DNA of 64,000 nucleotides, from NCBI GenBank assembly GCA_007844125.1, contig CM017563.1:37240019-37304018 (forward strand). The letters run 5' to 3'. Of the stretch, positions 1 to 18,560 are shown piece after piece. Origin of the DNA: Sinonovacula constricta (lineage: Eukaryota > Mollusca > Bivalvia > Cardiida > Solecurtidae). The stretch's first letter is position 1; every line of letters begins with the position of its first letter. The notes under the pieces were generated by a model that was not told the DNA's origin, made no database searches, and was given only the letters and a program-made list of their open reading frames with translations. The position numbers and the translations under genes are program-made.

Positions 1-3000
1 TATAATTGCAGTATAAAAATACAAGTCTGTCTAAGAAACAAGAAAGTGTTTGTTTGTTGTTATTTTTGTTTGTTATTCTTTGTTGTTATTGTTGTTGTCG
101 TTCCTTTTGTTTTATTGTTTGTGCGTTTTGTTGTTGTTGTTTATGTTTTGGCACACGGTAGAGAGTATGTATTTAAAGTGTCCTACACCAAAGAGGAGAA
201 TCATATCATCATATTTATTTATTATCATAATAATCATATTTATAGTGTGACATGAATAAAAAGGTAATACAACAAAAATATGGAAACATAAAGCCAGTAC
301 TATTCTAATTACAGCGACAAACTTTAAGGCAACGATGTGCAACTGCAATCTAGTACTCTAAAACAAAACTAAGCAATTTATTGTCTGGCGGTATTCGCCT
401 TCGATTACAGATGTGCTGAAGCAAAGTAAGCGTATCAATTTCAAGTTTGTCATTGCAAACCTCTAAGATGTTTCTTGAAATGTGGTATTTAACGATAATT
501 TCGGTCTTCTGGGAGAGGATTTTATGGCAAACTCATCCGTGGTGTCTGTTATTTTTTTAAGTGGAATGAAATGATTGCAAATAAAATTACCACTTAAATT
601 TTGCACCTGCTTCATTAATCATAATAAAAGGGGTGGGGCTTAAGTTACAGCGGATTGTTTACATAGTTGCTTGAACAGGCAAATTTGAAACACTATTTGA
701 TACATTAAATTTTAACAAGCCATTAAAAAAACACGCAATAGTTAAAATGACAAACACTGAGATGAGACGTTATACAAACAGACAATAACATAGCAGACAA
801 TTCAATTGACAATCTTCCCTATATACAATATGAATAAAGAAAAAAGCGTTGGCAAAAAAAAAAAATTAACAAGAGAACAATTTGCCAGCAAACAGTACTA
901 TTTAAAATTTACACTTAGAACAAGTTATTGGCGTTATATTTTAAAAATGTAATGACGTCAATTAGAACAGAAAGATTTACAATTTTCAAAAAATGAGGAA
1001 AAATCAAATCCTTGTAGAAATAAAGAAAATGCCAATTGAAAACCAATCAAACCAATAAAACACAGTATAGTTTGAAGTGGTTATAGTTAAGAATATCCTG
1101 AAATAAATCAATGCATGCCAAGGATGTATTATGCAATCTTGAAATCGCACTAGCTGAAACATGTCTACCAATGATCCTAACGTTAAAGGCATTGGTCATT
1201 CGACTGTGGATTTATACTGTAATCCCAGTAAGAGATTAGTGACTTGGGGGCATGAGGAATAAGAGTTTAGTTTACCAATAGCAGTGCTGTAAAGACTGTG
1301 TGAATCAAATACGACTCATTGTTGTATGGCCTCTCCCCATATGACATATCTGTGTATAATACACAAATACGTGTTCTATCTGTGATCTCACAGCATGGTG
1401 TTATCTCGCTCCGTGCGGGTGACTCTGTAGACGGCCACTTCCAATACCTTAAGAAAGCAATACCTTAGATACAAAAATTACCAGACAAAGTAAATCAACA
1501 ATAGGTAATTAAGAAAAGTTCTTATTAAAATAACCACAGATATATCACAACGTGCCGACCTAATAGCAGGCTTAATGACAAGCAAGTGTATCTTCTCAGA
1601 CATGATAAAAGTGTGTCGAAATATCAAGTCTTAATTTTGCTGGAGTTCTGATTTGTTTTTTTTAACTTTAATACGAGGCATTCTTTGTTCTTATTTCATT
1701 AACTGTGACGTACAATAATGCCAAAAGACGAAAGCTGTCAAGTCAAAAACGTCAAAAAAGAAATACCTTTTCAGCAAACTGTCTAGGCGACATCATATGA
1801 CTTACAAGTCCATCTATCTAGACATTTTAAATGACGGTTTATTTCAAAACTACCAAGACCCTGAAGGAGAAGTGATTGAAGTTGCTGTCTTCATGTCGAC
1901 AATTTAATGGAATGTCTTCATATCTAATGGGCCTTATTATGATATTTTTCTGAAGAACATGAGTTTAGACACTTTCTTACCCTTGTAACCATAATACCGC
2001 TTGCAGGGCAAGAGACGAAGAAGTGTTTGAAATCTAAACTATTATGTTCAGTCTTCGGTTTAGAACAAATGTTAAAAGCTAACACGTTGACAGAATTTAG
2101 GAGCTGTTTATATGATAAAGAAAACATACAGTATTAATTACAATAGCAAAGAAAAGAAATTAGTTTGGTATTTGTTGCAATCGAACTCGGAACCTCTTAA
2201 TGCTGGTTTGACAGTGGCCATTTTTTTCTGCTTGCTTACTTTAGGTATATTTATTATGGATTGCCACAGGTCAATTTAAACGTTCAAATTTCAATAAAAC
2301 ATATGTTATGATTTAGATATTATCGCTTGAATTCTTGTTGCTAAAGATTGTTGCTCTAAGTGGTTACAAAAAAAAAAAAACATGTTTAAAAAATTTAGTG
2401 AGTAAATTCAACAGATGATGTGATTTGAATTATACTATGTTGTTTGAAAGACTTAGAAATTATAGTATGTTCAGTAAGGATAGATGCCAACCCTTAAAGT
2501 GTAACCAAATTAGAATTGTCCTTTTTGAGCAAATACAAATTGTTACTGACCTTGATGGCGAATTACATTTTATGACTCAGTAAAGAATTTCCACGTATGC
2601 GCGATCTCCAATGCACTGAAAAGAGCAGTTGCTTTAATAAAAACAGATTAATATTTTGGAAACTAGACACGTCGTTAGTTCATTACATAAATGTTTGAGA
2701 GTAACGAATGGTATTTCAGCTAGAAGGACGGGAACTAGACTATTCTTCCTTTGCTTTCTTTGTTGTTGTCTTCTATGTCTATTTCATTATATGCTGCATT
2801 TGTAATATCGGTATATATGGTTTTATTTTTCTTTCTGTGAATTGCTATAAATGCATGTTTCACATATTATTGAAAGCTACAATTAAAACCGCGGCATTAT
2901 CGGTTCTTTTCTTTGATGAAGGCTTCGAGGAAATGCAGTTTTATTAACTATTTTTAATAAATACCATATTTTAATGAAAGTGTATAATATTAATGAAAAT

Positions 3001-3145
3001 CCTTGTAACATTTCTTTTTTATGTTTATTAATACGCTAATAACTATTTAGTGGTAAATATAGATTTTTTTCAATTTTTTAACCATCCTATATAGTTGTCA
3101 TATTATTCTAAAAAAGATTTCGCGTGCATTAGCATAACATGCTAT
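1..3145. other. AT-rich non-coding DNA
   Basis: No exon, RNA gene or recognisable mobile element is visible here on either strand. Positions about 45-150 are a T/G-rich low-complexity run (repeated ttgttg). The small open frames are short, AT-driven, and show no domain, paired splice sites or conserved motif. Confidence 0.6.
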
Positions 3146-3148
3146 ATA

Positions 3149-7784
<4,636 letters not shown>

Positions 7785-7862
7785 TTACCAGAGGGCAAGA
7801 GGGACCGACTTGGGTGCTTAAACCTGTTTTACAGAACTTTGAACTTGCACTTCCTGAGAGGT
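7785..7862 (+). repeat. Fragment of a dispersed repeat, copy 1
   Basis: The stretch around gggtgcttaaacct and the following cttgcacttcc matches 49030-49115 with substitutions, in the same orientation. It is a short piece of an interspersed repeat whose full extent and type I cannot define. Confidence 0.5.
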
Positions 7863-8506
7863 TTTTCAAATGCAAGCAATAAAAAAATCTTTTTAAATAA
7901 AAAATGTCCAAACGCTGACGTTTCTTAGATAAGTTATGACGTCGTTAGTGGTGTATTTAAAAAAAATAACTACATGGTATCTAGAACAGACGGAAGTATC
8001 ATTTCTATTAGAAGAACTACACAAAATTGTTGAAAGTAAATTAAATTATTTTAATGAAGTACAAATTAACAAAAAAGAAGAGCACATGCTTGAAGCATCC
8101 TGCACAGTCCAAAGTCCATCAATGGAAAGTAGACGTATCAATCTTTACATAATGAATTAAATGACAACATAGATTAAATGCACGGAGATATTTTTTTAGA
8201 CTTTCGATATACACCTAAAAAATAAGCTCCTTATAGCTTCATAACCGAATATACACGAATCATTGTATTATAAGACATTTTCCTATATTTGCACTCCGCC
8301 GGCTAACCGCGACAATAATATCACAAGCCGGTGATAGTTAAGCTGGTCAATATGTAACGTACTGGTGAGTATATTCATCCCAAACAACTTCTTTATATGC
8401 ATCGTGATGTGTCTCCAACATTAACTATACATAATAAGCAAACGGCGGACATCTCTAGCCGCCGTTTTAAAAAAGATTTACAAGCCTGTCGTTATAACTT
8501 CACCTT

Positions 8507-8510
<4 letters not shown>

Positions 8511-8538
<28 letters not shown>
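8511..8538. repeat. CA microsatellite in U1
   Basis: A short CA run. The equivalents in U2 (19379-19432) and U3 (29894-29935) differ in length and are interrupted by single T substitutions. Confidence 0.9.
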
Positions 8539-8542
<4 letters not shown>

Positions 8543-11044
8543 AGCCGGCGCGTGCGCTTATGAAGATTTAATATTATCACGCCATGTGACAATTTAGTAC
8601 ACTGACATTGGGCATTTCTGATCTGATTTTTTGGTCACACTTTTGCAAATAAGTGCGGTCAAATTAATAAAGTTACATCGCAAATTATTTAAGACTAAAA
8701 AAAATTACAATTATCAACGGTTTTTAACTTTACCATTTTACTTTACTTACAAAGGCTTATTAATGTCTACCTTGCATATTATGAGTACAAATTGTATTAA
8801 AAGAACCGTCAACGTTAAGTCTTTGAAAAAAAAGTGTCAAAAGTGTTTAGCAAGTTTGCACGTACTGGCCACGATAACGGACAGCTCAAAACAAACAAAC
8901 ATCTTTTTTTTTTCAGGCGCATCTTTGTAAGGAAAGATTGTTCACAGTGTGCATATGCCTTTTCCATGTTTAATTTCCTTTACACAACATAGCACCAGGT
9001 GCATTTGAAAATTGCACTTTTGCTCATGATAAAAGCCATAACGATTACAAAGTGTAAGCCGACAGAAAAGAAAATGCCAGGTAGGAGTGTTAATGGATTC
9101 ATTTCGCTAGCAATCTCACGTGTGTGTCATCGCGAAAAATAACATGCCTTTGAACTGACATAAGCAGTGAATAAGGCTGCATATGTATAAGTTTTCTCCA
9201 TATGCTGAAGTCACTCGTGTATGAATCAAACAATATGTACGGTCCCTATTACATGCAACTGTTGCGTACACACAATTCCTGCAGGATTCGTGTTATTCGT
9301 GTAAGCATATTATTTTAAATTGATAACGGTCAAAGTCACGAGGCTATAAGCGTATTCGGATATTTCATAAAAACATAAAATTCAAGTCCAAAGACAAACG
9401 GAAAATAAACAATATTGACCCGTGAGTCAAAATAGGAAAATATGATTTTGCACTTATACATTCATTGTTAGCAATATATTTTTTTCATGAAACTAAAGCT
9501 ATTAGTATTGTTTTCTAACATAACTAATACGTTTAAGTAATTATATCTCGTTTATATTTCTTAATCTAAATTCGTTTCTATTTGTCATAGGTCTTTTTAA
9601 ACGACAGTTTGTATTTGTCTTTTTTTTTTAAAAAAAAACTATTTTATCCTTTTCTGTCCATTCCTGTTTGAAAGATATCGTTTAAAATTGCTGCGTGGTT
9701 ATTATTAAGTCTTCTGATGCATGTGTGTAATTATCGCATGATTAAACCATTATGAACTATTAAGATTTTATGCATTATTTTCTTAGTGCATATTATATGC
9801 ACAGAATGTACACACATCTGGGAAGTCAATAATTGTATACATTGCAATGTTAACCATTATTCGTTTAACAACTGTTACTTTAACTTCCATTCCTAATGCA
9901 GGTCTTTAAAGTCTAGTGTTAATAGGTCGTTTTGTTATCTTTCGTTACCCTACCGGTTCATATATGTTCTTTTCTACCCGTTTTATTTTAATTTTAAGTT
10001 ACGATCTACATAGATATTTTGATAATATACTGTCTTTAAAAAGCCCTGAATTGATATTTTATTCCTTTTGTCTATGTTTTTGTCCAAGCTTATTGACATA
10101 GTATAAAATACTTAGTAGTGTTATATACGTATCTTTAATCTGATCTTCTAGAATTTCCCTATTTACCTAAAATTAACCTTACATTGGCATTACTTGCGTA
10201 TCCCCTAAATACACAAAATGTGATTATTAAAAGTATTCCACAAACAGTGTTGTGTTAAATAATAAACAGAAATGAGAAATACTAATGGCTGTATTTTATT
10301 TCAAACCTTTTTGGCTTGATTTCAATATTGTTTACATCCGATAGAATGCGGAATAAGCACTGAGATTATTTATTTTTGCCTTTCCCTTACAAAACATGTT
10401 TACTATAAATTCACATATTTTATATATTTAATATGTCATTGCATAATGCAAGTTGAGCATCAATCTAATTAATATATATAAACTGATAGATGATGCAGTT
10501 ATTAAGAATTCGGCGTTTGTTGAAGTTAATAAAACAAACGTAAAGCGATATTTTAGGACCTTTTAACGGTCAAATTTAATATCAAAATCTAATGACCTTA
10601 TCAAGCTTCGGTGTATTCTCTAAGTTAGATATCTCAAAGACCTTTCTAAATAAATGTAAAATTCAACCCACGCTATTTCATGAAAGCAGTTAAACTCTGT
10701 GGAAACTATCTATAATAAACATTAATCTATATTGTGGTATTATGTTGGTAAAATAATTAAGTTCAAATTGCATTCTGCTGCCTGCGTACAATAAATTTCA
10801 TTACTTAAAAGGAATAAGATTTATGGCAGTGCATTTTGCTCATGCTTTTCATGTGCTTTCAATATAAATATCAATAACGCATGGTCTTCTATTTAAAAAA
10901 CGGCTGAAAACCTGCTTTTGTTACTAATGAACCTAAAACTAATGCCAGTGTGCTCATTGTATCGACGTCCAGCTTTTTTGTAGAGGAATATCGCAAATAG
11001 ATATCTGGGTAGAGTATAGCGACTGACTCTCTTGAAAATACTGG

Positions 11045-11715
11045 CACAACGGTCATTCCAACCCAATCCGCAAGACACTGACCCTCCAAAAATGATCGCC
11101 CCCAACTATGACTTATGCACGAAAATGGTCGTCCAAATGGGGACTTCAAATATCTCTGTGAGTGTTTGACCCGAATGGAAAATGGTCGACCCAACCGGGA
11201 GGGATTCCAAACAGCTCTGTAGGGGACTGGCCAACATTAAATGCTCGGTCAAAATTTTTCACCAACCTGCTTTGTATGGAACTAACTCATATAAAAATAG
11301 TCAGCCCAATAGGGACCCCAACACATTATGTAGGCGAATGGCCCACATGGAAATGGTCCACTCAGAGAGGACTCTAGCCTGTTCTGTAAGAAACTGATCC
11401 ATATAAAAATGATCGTCCAATCCACTCTGTATGGAATGCCCTACATGAAAATGGTCTCTCCAAAGGGGATTTCAGTCTTGTCTGTGAGGGTATGACCCAC
11501 TTAAAAATGGCTAGCCCAACGAGTTCTCCAACCTACTCTGTGAGAGGCAAACCTACATAAACATGGTCGACCTAACGGGGACTCAATCCCACTCTGTAAA
11601 ACACTGACCCAGACGGAAATGGTCGGCAAAACGGAGACTCCAACCCACTCTATAAAAGACTAAACCTCATAGAAATGGTCGCCCCCAACGAGAACTCCAA
11701 CCCACGATGTAGGAT
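11045..11715. repeat. Degenerate ~60-bp tandem repeat (U1 copy)
   Basis: Some ten diverged copies of a unit of about 55-62 bases. Each has a block like aaaatggtcg, then cccaacgggg, then actccaacccactctgta. The repeat gives short open frames in several phases, which explains the recurring spurious 70-115 residue frames here. The same array sits in U2 (22140-22796) and U3 (35055-35570). Confidence 0.8.
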
Positions 11716-12944
11716 AGACGCCACTTAATAAGTTTAATATATATTCGCGGGTAAATTGCAAAAACTTGACAAGAATTGTACCAATTGCATTTCCAGAAAA
11801 TCAGTTACTAATATGGTTTGGCCATAATTGTCAAACATATACATGTATATGAATATACACTGATCGACCTGAGGTAGTTTCTAAAAAATAGGTCAATGCA
11901 TTGGGTTCTTAGCATTTTCTAAAGTGAATGTTTGTACCCATTCAAGAAACATTGTGAAGAAGAAAGGTAAAACATTGACTAAACAATGCTGCTGGGATAT
12001 TTAATACTTTCAATGAGTCAACTTATCGTCGTAAAAAGACGCACGGTTCTTTTTTTTTTCAGAAAAATATCACGGCACTCCAGGATGGTATTGTTAATGA
12101 AGAGGAAGTCCAATTCTGGGCAGGATATTTATGTCAGTAAATCGGACATTAGGTAGTGTTTAACATATATTTCCAATGATTAAATAGGACTTATATAATC
12201 AAAGCTATAGGGTTGAAAACGAACGTTCGGAGGTGTTTGGAAGGATGTCGAATGCCATGATGTATTCATAGCATTTAAACGACTGATAAACCGAAATAAT
12301 TCAATTTTTACTTAATTTGCTCAGTATTCTTGCACGCCAGTTTGGATAACCAAAAGTACTTTATGGTTAAGTATATCGCGGAATATGAATAGAAAACAGT
12401 TAAATTAAAAACGGTAATATGATATCTTGCATTTTAGCAGGGTGTTTAAAACATGTTTTTCTATGTCGTTGTCTTTGATACGATTGCATTTGAGAGACTT
12501 TCGATGTTGTTTCGATAAAATTTCATTTCTTATGAATTAATAAAATATAAATTAAAGGTTAATTGTGACACCTTTCGATTATATGTTAAGCAAAGCTTAG
12601 TCTTGTCGATTTTTCTCTCTGTAAGCAAGAACCGTTGAAGATGCTCTTTTAGAAAAGAAAGCATGGGGCGTCCAGAAACAGCGCCATAAACGAAAATCAT
12701 TAGGCAGTTTTCGTACACAGTGACACAATTTTGCAATGCCTCTTAGCAGCTTACAAAAGAAGCATGACTGAAGATTAAGTTTAAGCAATATTTTCTCGAA
12801 AAATAGTAAACTACAACCTGATACATTTGGCAAGAAAAAAGTTTCGCAAAATCTGTAGTCAGGGGGGAGGGGGCCATCTAACTAACATTTCCCAACTAAC
12901 GCACGAACGTAAGTTACGTTTTAAGATATTATTGAACACCGAAC

Positions 12945-13245
12945 GATATCTGAATTTGGCCTTTCAAAATACAAAATATCTTGATCAAAGTTAAGATGTT
13001 CAAACTATAAGTTAAGAATCGGGTTAGGTAGACATATGGGTATACCGTTAAATAATCGATTACGTGAGTTTTGTTTGCAAAAAAAGTATTAATGTTATTG
13101 AATGCGAGTATCATGTATTTTTCGTCTGTCCACAGTATAACAATATACGTGATGAGTATCTCCTGCTGTGGTATGCGGACGGAAGAAATGTTAAAGCATT
13201 TAATTGTCTACAAAGCACTGATAAATGTGACATTATAAGATAAAT
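12945..13245 (+). pseudogene. Non-LTR retrotransposon RT C-terminal remnant (U1)
   Basis: The plus strand encodes the Cys/His-containing C-terminal end typical of endonuclease/reverse-transcriptase proteins of animal non-LTR retrotransposons. Visible parts are a basic LRIGLGRHMGIP-like stretch, then a C-x2-C pair, then H and C in an E-x-H-VFFVCP-like motif. One extra A in an A-run after the C-x2-C codons shifts the frame here relative to the U3 copy. No upstream polymerase or endonuclease domain is visible, so it is a dead 3' fragment inherited by the duplicated unit. Confidence 0.65.
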
Positions 13246-15203
13246 ATCTAAGTTCATATTTCATTTGTTACATGCCACAAACTATCAAAGATGCATAACA
13301 AATAAATCCATTCTTTGTTGTTGTTGTGTGTTGGGTTTTTTTTTCAAAAGTCCACAAAAACAATAAAACCAGCTAATTTTCAATATCATGTCATAAATTA
13401 AGCATTCTCAACTATTATTTGAGGTATTAATAAAGCAATGTTAACAATTATTGCAGATATAAAACAATATGAGAATGACGTTATTTATAGTTATATTACA
13501 TGTTTGTATACATGTACCTGCTATCTATTTTTTATAATATATTGGAACAGTGTAAATGTATTTCATTTGTAAAGCTAACCCCGTTACCGTCTTGAAACGG
13601 TAAGTCAGAGAAAAGAATTTACGGAGAGCTTTTACTTCGCGTATCCTTACGCCTATCAGGAGGTCTGTAACGCTCAGGAAAACCCAGTATCGTCTTAAAA
13701 CGGTCAACCAGAAAAAAAGGAGTTGATAGAAACAGGTTTACAGAGAGAACAGAGAGATTTTACTTCGCTTATCCTTAACAATAGTTCTGTTACTTTTTAA
13801 AGGTATCGTATTCTTATTCGAAGGCGATTTAATTCAGAGAATAAGGAGTATTTTAAATGCTACTGGGTTAGCTGACCTACTTATGGGTTAAATGTTAAGG
13901 TTTCTTTTACTCTTGCCTCAAACATAGTGAGTGCATGAAAATAAATCATAAATTAAGTTACTACTGTGTTTTTTAAGAAATGTGACCGAGCTGTCCCAAA
14001 CAATTGCTAATATCTTACAAGTAAGCCAACTTAAAACTGAATTGACCTCTTCTGGTATGAATGTGTGTAGTGTCAAGTGTCGCATTAAGTACTAACTTTA
14101 CTACTTTAAACTTGGCTGGCTGATCCTGTAGGGTACCTAAATGCTAGTGTCATAAATCTGACATCTAAACCGGATGGACCAGCTCTCTTCCAGTCTTTCT
14201 TTCTTTGTTGGCGCCTCAAATATATTCTATTATAATAACAATATCAAATATTATATTAAATTATTATTTAGGTTTGTTTGTGTTTGCTTGCTTTCAAAGA
14301 ATAACGGACACACCTGTGAATTGTCATCTTATGACAAACGTTAATTCACTGTTATTAGTGGTGCATGTTACAAATACCGTTTATGTTTTCACAAGCTTTA
14401 TAATTCCCATTATTACATAACTGTACGTTATACGTCCTATAAAAAACACCTGCCATGTTCGATAACACGAGGGTCTGCTTTAAAACAGTTCCAATATGTA
14501 TACCACGTTTTGGCCCCGGGCCGAAAAGTGAAATCGATAAAAAGCCCACATTTGAAGTAATTTTATTGGCTAATAAGGCAGAGCCAAAAATGATATAGAT
14601 TTCAGCTCTTGGAAATGGCAGCCATTTTGTTTTACCTCGGTCTGTGTGTAGACGCTTACAGGTTGCATAAATTAATGAAATAAAATATTCTCTGTTTTCA
14701 AACATTCACGGCATGAATTTTGTTGTGTTTAACAGAATGTTTTATAAATTTATAACATGTTTATTTCACAAAAATCCAAACAAGAATTTTCTGACTTGGA
14801 TTAATGCATTAACTAAAAAACTAAATATTAAATGTGAAATGTTATAAGTTTATGAAACAAATAAATTTAGTTATTTAATAAAATTAGGCCAATACGATTG
14901 CCCTTAGACAAATAACAGGGCCAATATCAAATCACTTATTTATTAACATATAATAATGTAGTGGATCGTGAATAAAGGTCGGTTTTCATCTATGGCATGT
15001 CTATCATTTCTTCTGTCTCGCTGTAGTAAAAATCATGATAAATCGAGAAAATCACTTTTAGGTGCGTTGTCGAACTGATAGGATGTTATACTATACGGCT
15101 TGGCTTAGTGATAGGAACGCATAAGTAGCTGGCATAGCTGGTGGATCATAATGCAAGTCGACGCACGTAGAAATCAAGGGCATATAATCATGTTAGACTA
15201 ATA

Positions 15204-15238
15204 TGTGTGTGTGTATGTGTGCGTGTGTGCGTGCGTGT

Positions 15239-15271
<33 letters not shown>

Positions 15272-15287
15272 TGTGTGTGTGTGTGTT
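15204..15287. repeat. GT/GTGC microsatellite in U1
   Basis: Alternating GT and GC dinucleotides. The U2 equivalent (25747-25801) and U3 equivalent (39223-39307) differ in length and composition, showing rapid change at an orthologous position in the unit. Confidence 0.9.
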
Positions 15288-17079
15288 GATTTTCATAGCT
15301 TTGACCATATAAAAATAACAGTTTGTTAAAATATGTTTCCTCTACATGTTTACCGATTGGGAAGAAAATGTTCTTTATAAATGACCTTTAACAGTAATAG
15401 CCGTATTATTCGCTTTTACCAATGATAACATACATGTAAGTAATGATAACCTATTATTTACAATACTTATAGAATAAAGTATGTTTTGCAAACTGTCAAT
15501 TTATATAAAAAAAATTAAAACAATGTTACTATGTTACAGAGAATCAGATTTGACCGAACTTATGTTCATAATGCACGAAGCCAATTTTGTGCAATGACAA
15601 CTTTTTTATCACATAACCTACCGCGCGAGCGGGAGGTAACATTCGTGCTTTTTTTTTTAGTAAAACACCAGTTAATTACCGTAGTGTGACGGCATTAAGT
15701 ATGTGTAGTGTACATGCCATTTCCTGATCACTTTATTGTCACCGTATTATGCATTTTGTTGGACAATTTTATTTTAATCATGTTATAAACGCATCAGTTG
15801 TCTAACGGCAGAGCCTCGTTTCGTATCATTTCATCCACCTCGTTTAATATTTTCAGTATCTAATGAACACTCATATCAGATCCTCTATATAATTTAAATA
15901 CATCACCATCGACATATAAACTGTCTGCAGTTCCTTCTTGTTACACAACTTCTTGTTAAAGTTATAAAATATTGTAGATATGGCCTTCATGCAACAGACA
16001 ATTGACAGGTTTATTCATCAGCTAAGTGAATATTTGATCATCAAAAGCATCATACAGTGTGCAAGTGCATTACCGGCTTATTCTGTACGTGTTAATGATC
16101 GGCGCTTAATGTTGACAAGTGGTGATGTTATTATATTGTGTGCACGATTTAGCAATGTTAATTGTACTTAAAAATGTCTTCTTGGTATAAAATATTGCCC
16201 TTTTTTTCTTATATTCCCTTAATTTTTAAGAAGAATCATCATAAAGTATAGCAGCTTGATATTTGCTCAAGATTTAGCTTCGATGCATTACGGAGAGTGG
16301 GACATAATGCAACATTCCTGTGTCTCAACTCTTGTTGATGCCAATAATGTTGTTTATCTACAGTTCCTGAAATAAATTACTTGTGCATATCATTGCAGAG
16401 GTGTTTTTGTTTGTTGTACATAACATTCAAATGGTAACTGATATGTACACGTAAATAAGTTCAAAGTTATTCCACTTCTTGGCTTACGAAAAAGATTTTA
16501 CTAAACAAATTAGTAACATTTAAAAGGAAATAGTCAGAAAGCTGTGAACGAATATGTATTGACGTTTTTATCGTAGCAGTGGGATTGTAAGTTTCCGAGT
16601 ACTGCATAGCCATATGTACAATTGTTAGTTGTCAAGTAATCAAGAAGACATGCATTGCAAGCCTTCTTTGCGTAGTAACTTTCTTTCACTTAAATGTTAA
16701 TAGAGCATCACACGTGCAAATTCGTTCAAACAATTATCACAATAATAAATGGCGTTGTTCTATTTTCTTTGTTCTGATTGATATTTAAATATAACAATGG
16801 CTAAATAATTATAGTGATTTACAAAATATTATAAAATAGAATTATATTGGAACATTAACGTCTTCAGCTAGAATGCGAGATATGGCACTTTAGTACATGT
16901 CGATTGTTACGGTTATATACACTTTGGCCCTTGAAACAAAAATACTTCGAATTTTAAATATGCAACGACAAAATATTTTAGAACGTTGCTGAATGAAATG
17001 TAAAAGAGTCCAAGCAAGCATGTTAGAAATGATGGTTTTATAGGGTTCATGGATGTGTTTAGCGGAGATTAAACTGGCT

Positions 17080-17379
17080 TTAAACTTGATTCTTTGCAAA
17101 CCCACGCCACGATAACCAGCACCAGTTAACCGCCACTTTGTTCTTTTTTTTTATAAAACACCAAACCAGGAAATGTTTGTAGTGACACATAACGTCACAG
17201 CGTCCACGCCTTGTCAATGTATTTCCATACATTTGCATGTATGAATGGTAAAAACTGGCAATCTCCATATTAAATTTGGAAACGACGGCAATTTCTTTTG
17301 ATTTGATGCGGTTCTTAAAATCGCCAGCAATGCCAATATAAAGAACAAGAGGCTGAATAGCCACTGTATTCAATGGCAC
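17080..17379 (-). other. Unassigned open frame shared by U1, U2, U4
   Basis: An open frame of 99 codons that recurs at 27523-27900 (125 codons, fused to the next frame by a length change in a T-run) and 43215-43514. Residues LYIGIAGDFKNRI look faintly like the YIG half of a GIY-YIG nuclease, but no upstream GIY motif or downstream catalytic residues are visible. Copies differ by indels in a homopolymer. I do not recognise it. It may be a decayed mobile-element fragment or chance. Confidence 0.2.
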
Positions 17380-17604
17380 GTTCTTTGTTGTTTATTTCTT
17401 TTTGTATTGGTTGTTTTTGTCCCTATTGGTTATGGCTCGAACCAAGAACAAAATACTTTTAGCGGATGTTACATCTCACAAAGAAGAGAATGAGATGAGG
17501 TAAAATTGGTCAGATTAAAAGCATTTTATTACTGTAATTAATTAATTTAGAACCAAGTAAGTTTACAGTAAAACATACTTAAAATGAAGTTTGTTTGTTT
17601 GTTT

Positions 17605-17780
17605 GTTTGTTATGCATCGCACCGATACAGTTATGGTCATATTGGCGACGTCCAGCTTATTAATGGTGGAGGAAGACCCCGATTTACGTCTATGATCCCA
17701 GACTTATGTCTGGGTAGAACCACCGGCGCACCGCAGGTCAAGGTCAGATGGAAAACCTCCCCACATGAAAGTTCTCGGTG
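17605..17780 (+). mobile_element. SINE-like element sharing a core with the 46.1-kb SINE (U1)
   Basis: Preceded by a gtttgtttgtttg run, it contains the core gcgacgtccagct, followed by ggtggaggaagacccc. The same core occurs in the tRNA-derived element at 46105-46325. No clear A and B boxes are visible here, so this may be a headless or different SINE using a common central domain. Copies are at 28125-28300 and 43738-43915. Confidence 0.5.
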
Positions 17781-18250
17781 ATATTTTACTGACATGTGAA
17801 GGAGTTGACCTATTTTTATTTTTTTTTGTAAATTTCATATTTTTGGGAATACTCATATGACCATTTCATTTTTTCATATTCTTGGTTTACCAGAGTTTTA
17901 AGTATACTACTTTTATACAAAATATTTGATTTACAGCGTAACCAAGTCGGTCTAATAAACCGTTTTGTAGACCTTCATATATTTTATCCGTTATAACCGT
18001 TTTATGAAAGTATTCACCCCACACAATGTCATTATACAATGTTTATACGTTTGGGAGATCAAGAAAAGTGTTTTTTATATCTACTAGAAATAAGGTTTTT
18101 GACAAAGAAAATAGAACAGCATTTCATCTGGAGTTTCATGATTGGATTATTATTCCATTTTGAATTTAGTATAACGAAGATAATTTTGCTTCAATAACAT
18201 GAAATACTCCGTGAAAAATGTTGTGTGCATGAGTTTATAGAATATACACC

Positions 18251-18560
18251 AGACCTGCTAGCGCAATCGGTAGAGCATCGACTCCATGTACGGGAGCCCC
18301 GGTTTGACCCAGGTCTACGACATTCGTAAGTCGTTGAATTGGAAGTGGTACAGTTCCCTTGCTAACAACGCTCAAGCCAATATAAGAGTAGTTCCACGAC
18401 TGGTTGGCCCGGTGTCAGGATAATGTGAATGGTTGTGGTATCGGGTGTTCAGGGCATACTATACACATTGAAGGCAGCAGTGTATCTGCTAAAAGTGGGC
18501 ACCGTCTCCAGATAACTGAAATACTGTTGGTAGGACGATAAAAGATAAATAAACAATATA
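18251..18560 (+). mobile_element. tRNA-derived SINE, family A (U1)
   Basis: The head is tRNA-like: an A-box-like segment (agcgcaatcggtagagc) and a B-box-like segment (ggtttgaccc). A body follows containing ccacgactggttggcccg and agataactgaaatactg. The same family is at 28766-29066, at 44374-44656 and, inverted, at 50932-51243. The U1 and U2 copies are virtually identical because they were duplicated with the unit. Confidence 0.75.

Noticed and set aside
11045..11715. CRISPR-like array
   Set aside because: The ~60-base units are adjacent and diverged, with no constant repeat separated by unique spacers, and the DNA is clearly eukaryotic.
15980..16171. Frame beginning MAFMQQTIDRF, conserved at four places
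   Set aside because: The conservation is explained by segmental duplication. U4 has a stop and U2 an altered end, no domain is recognisable and substitutions are not codon-biased by eye.
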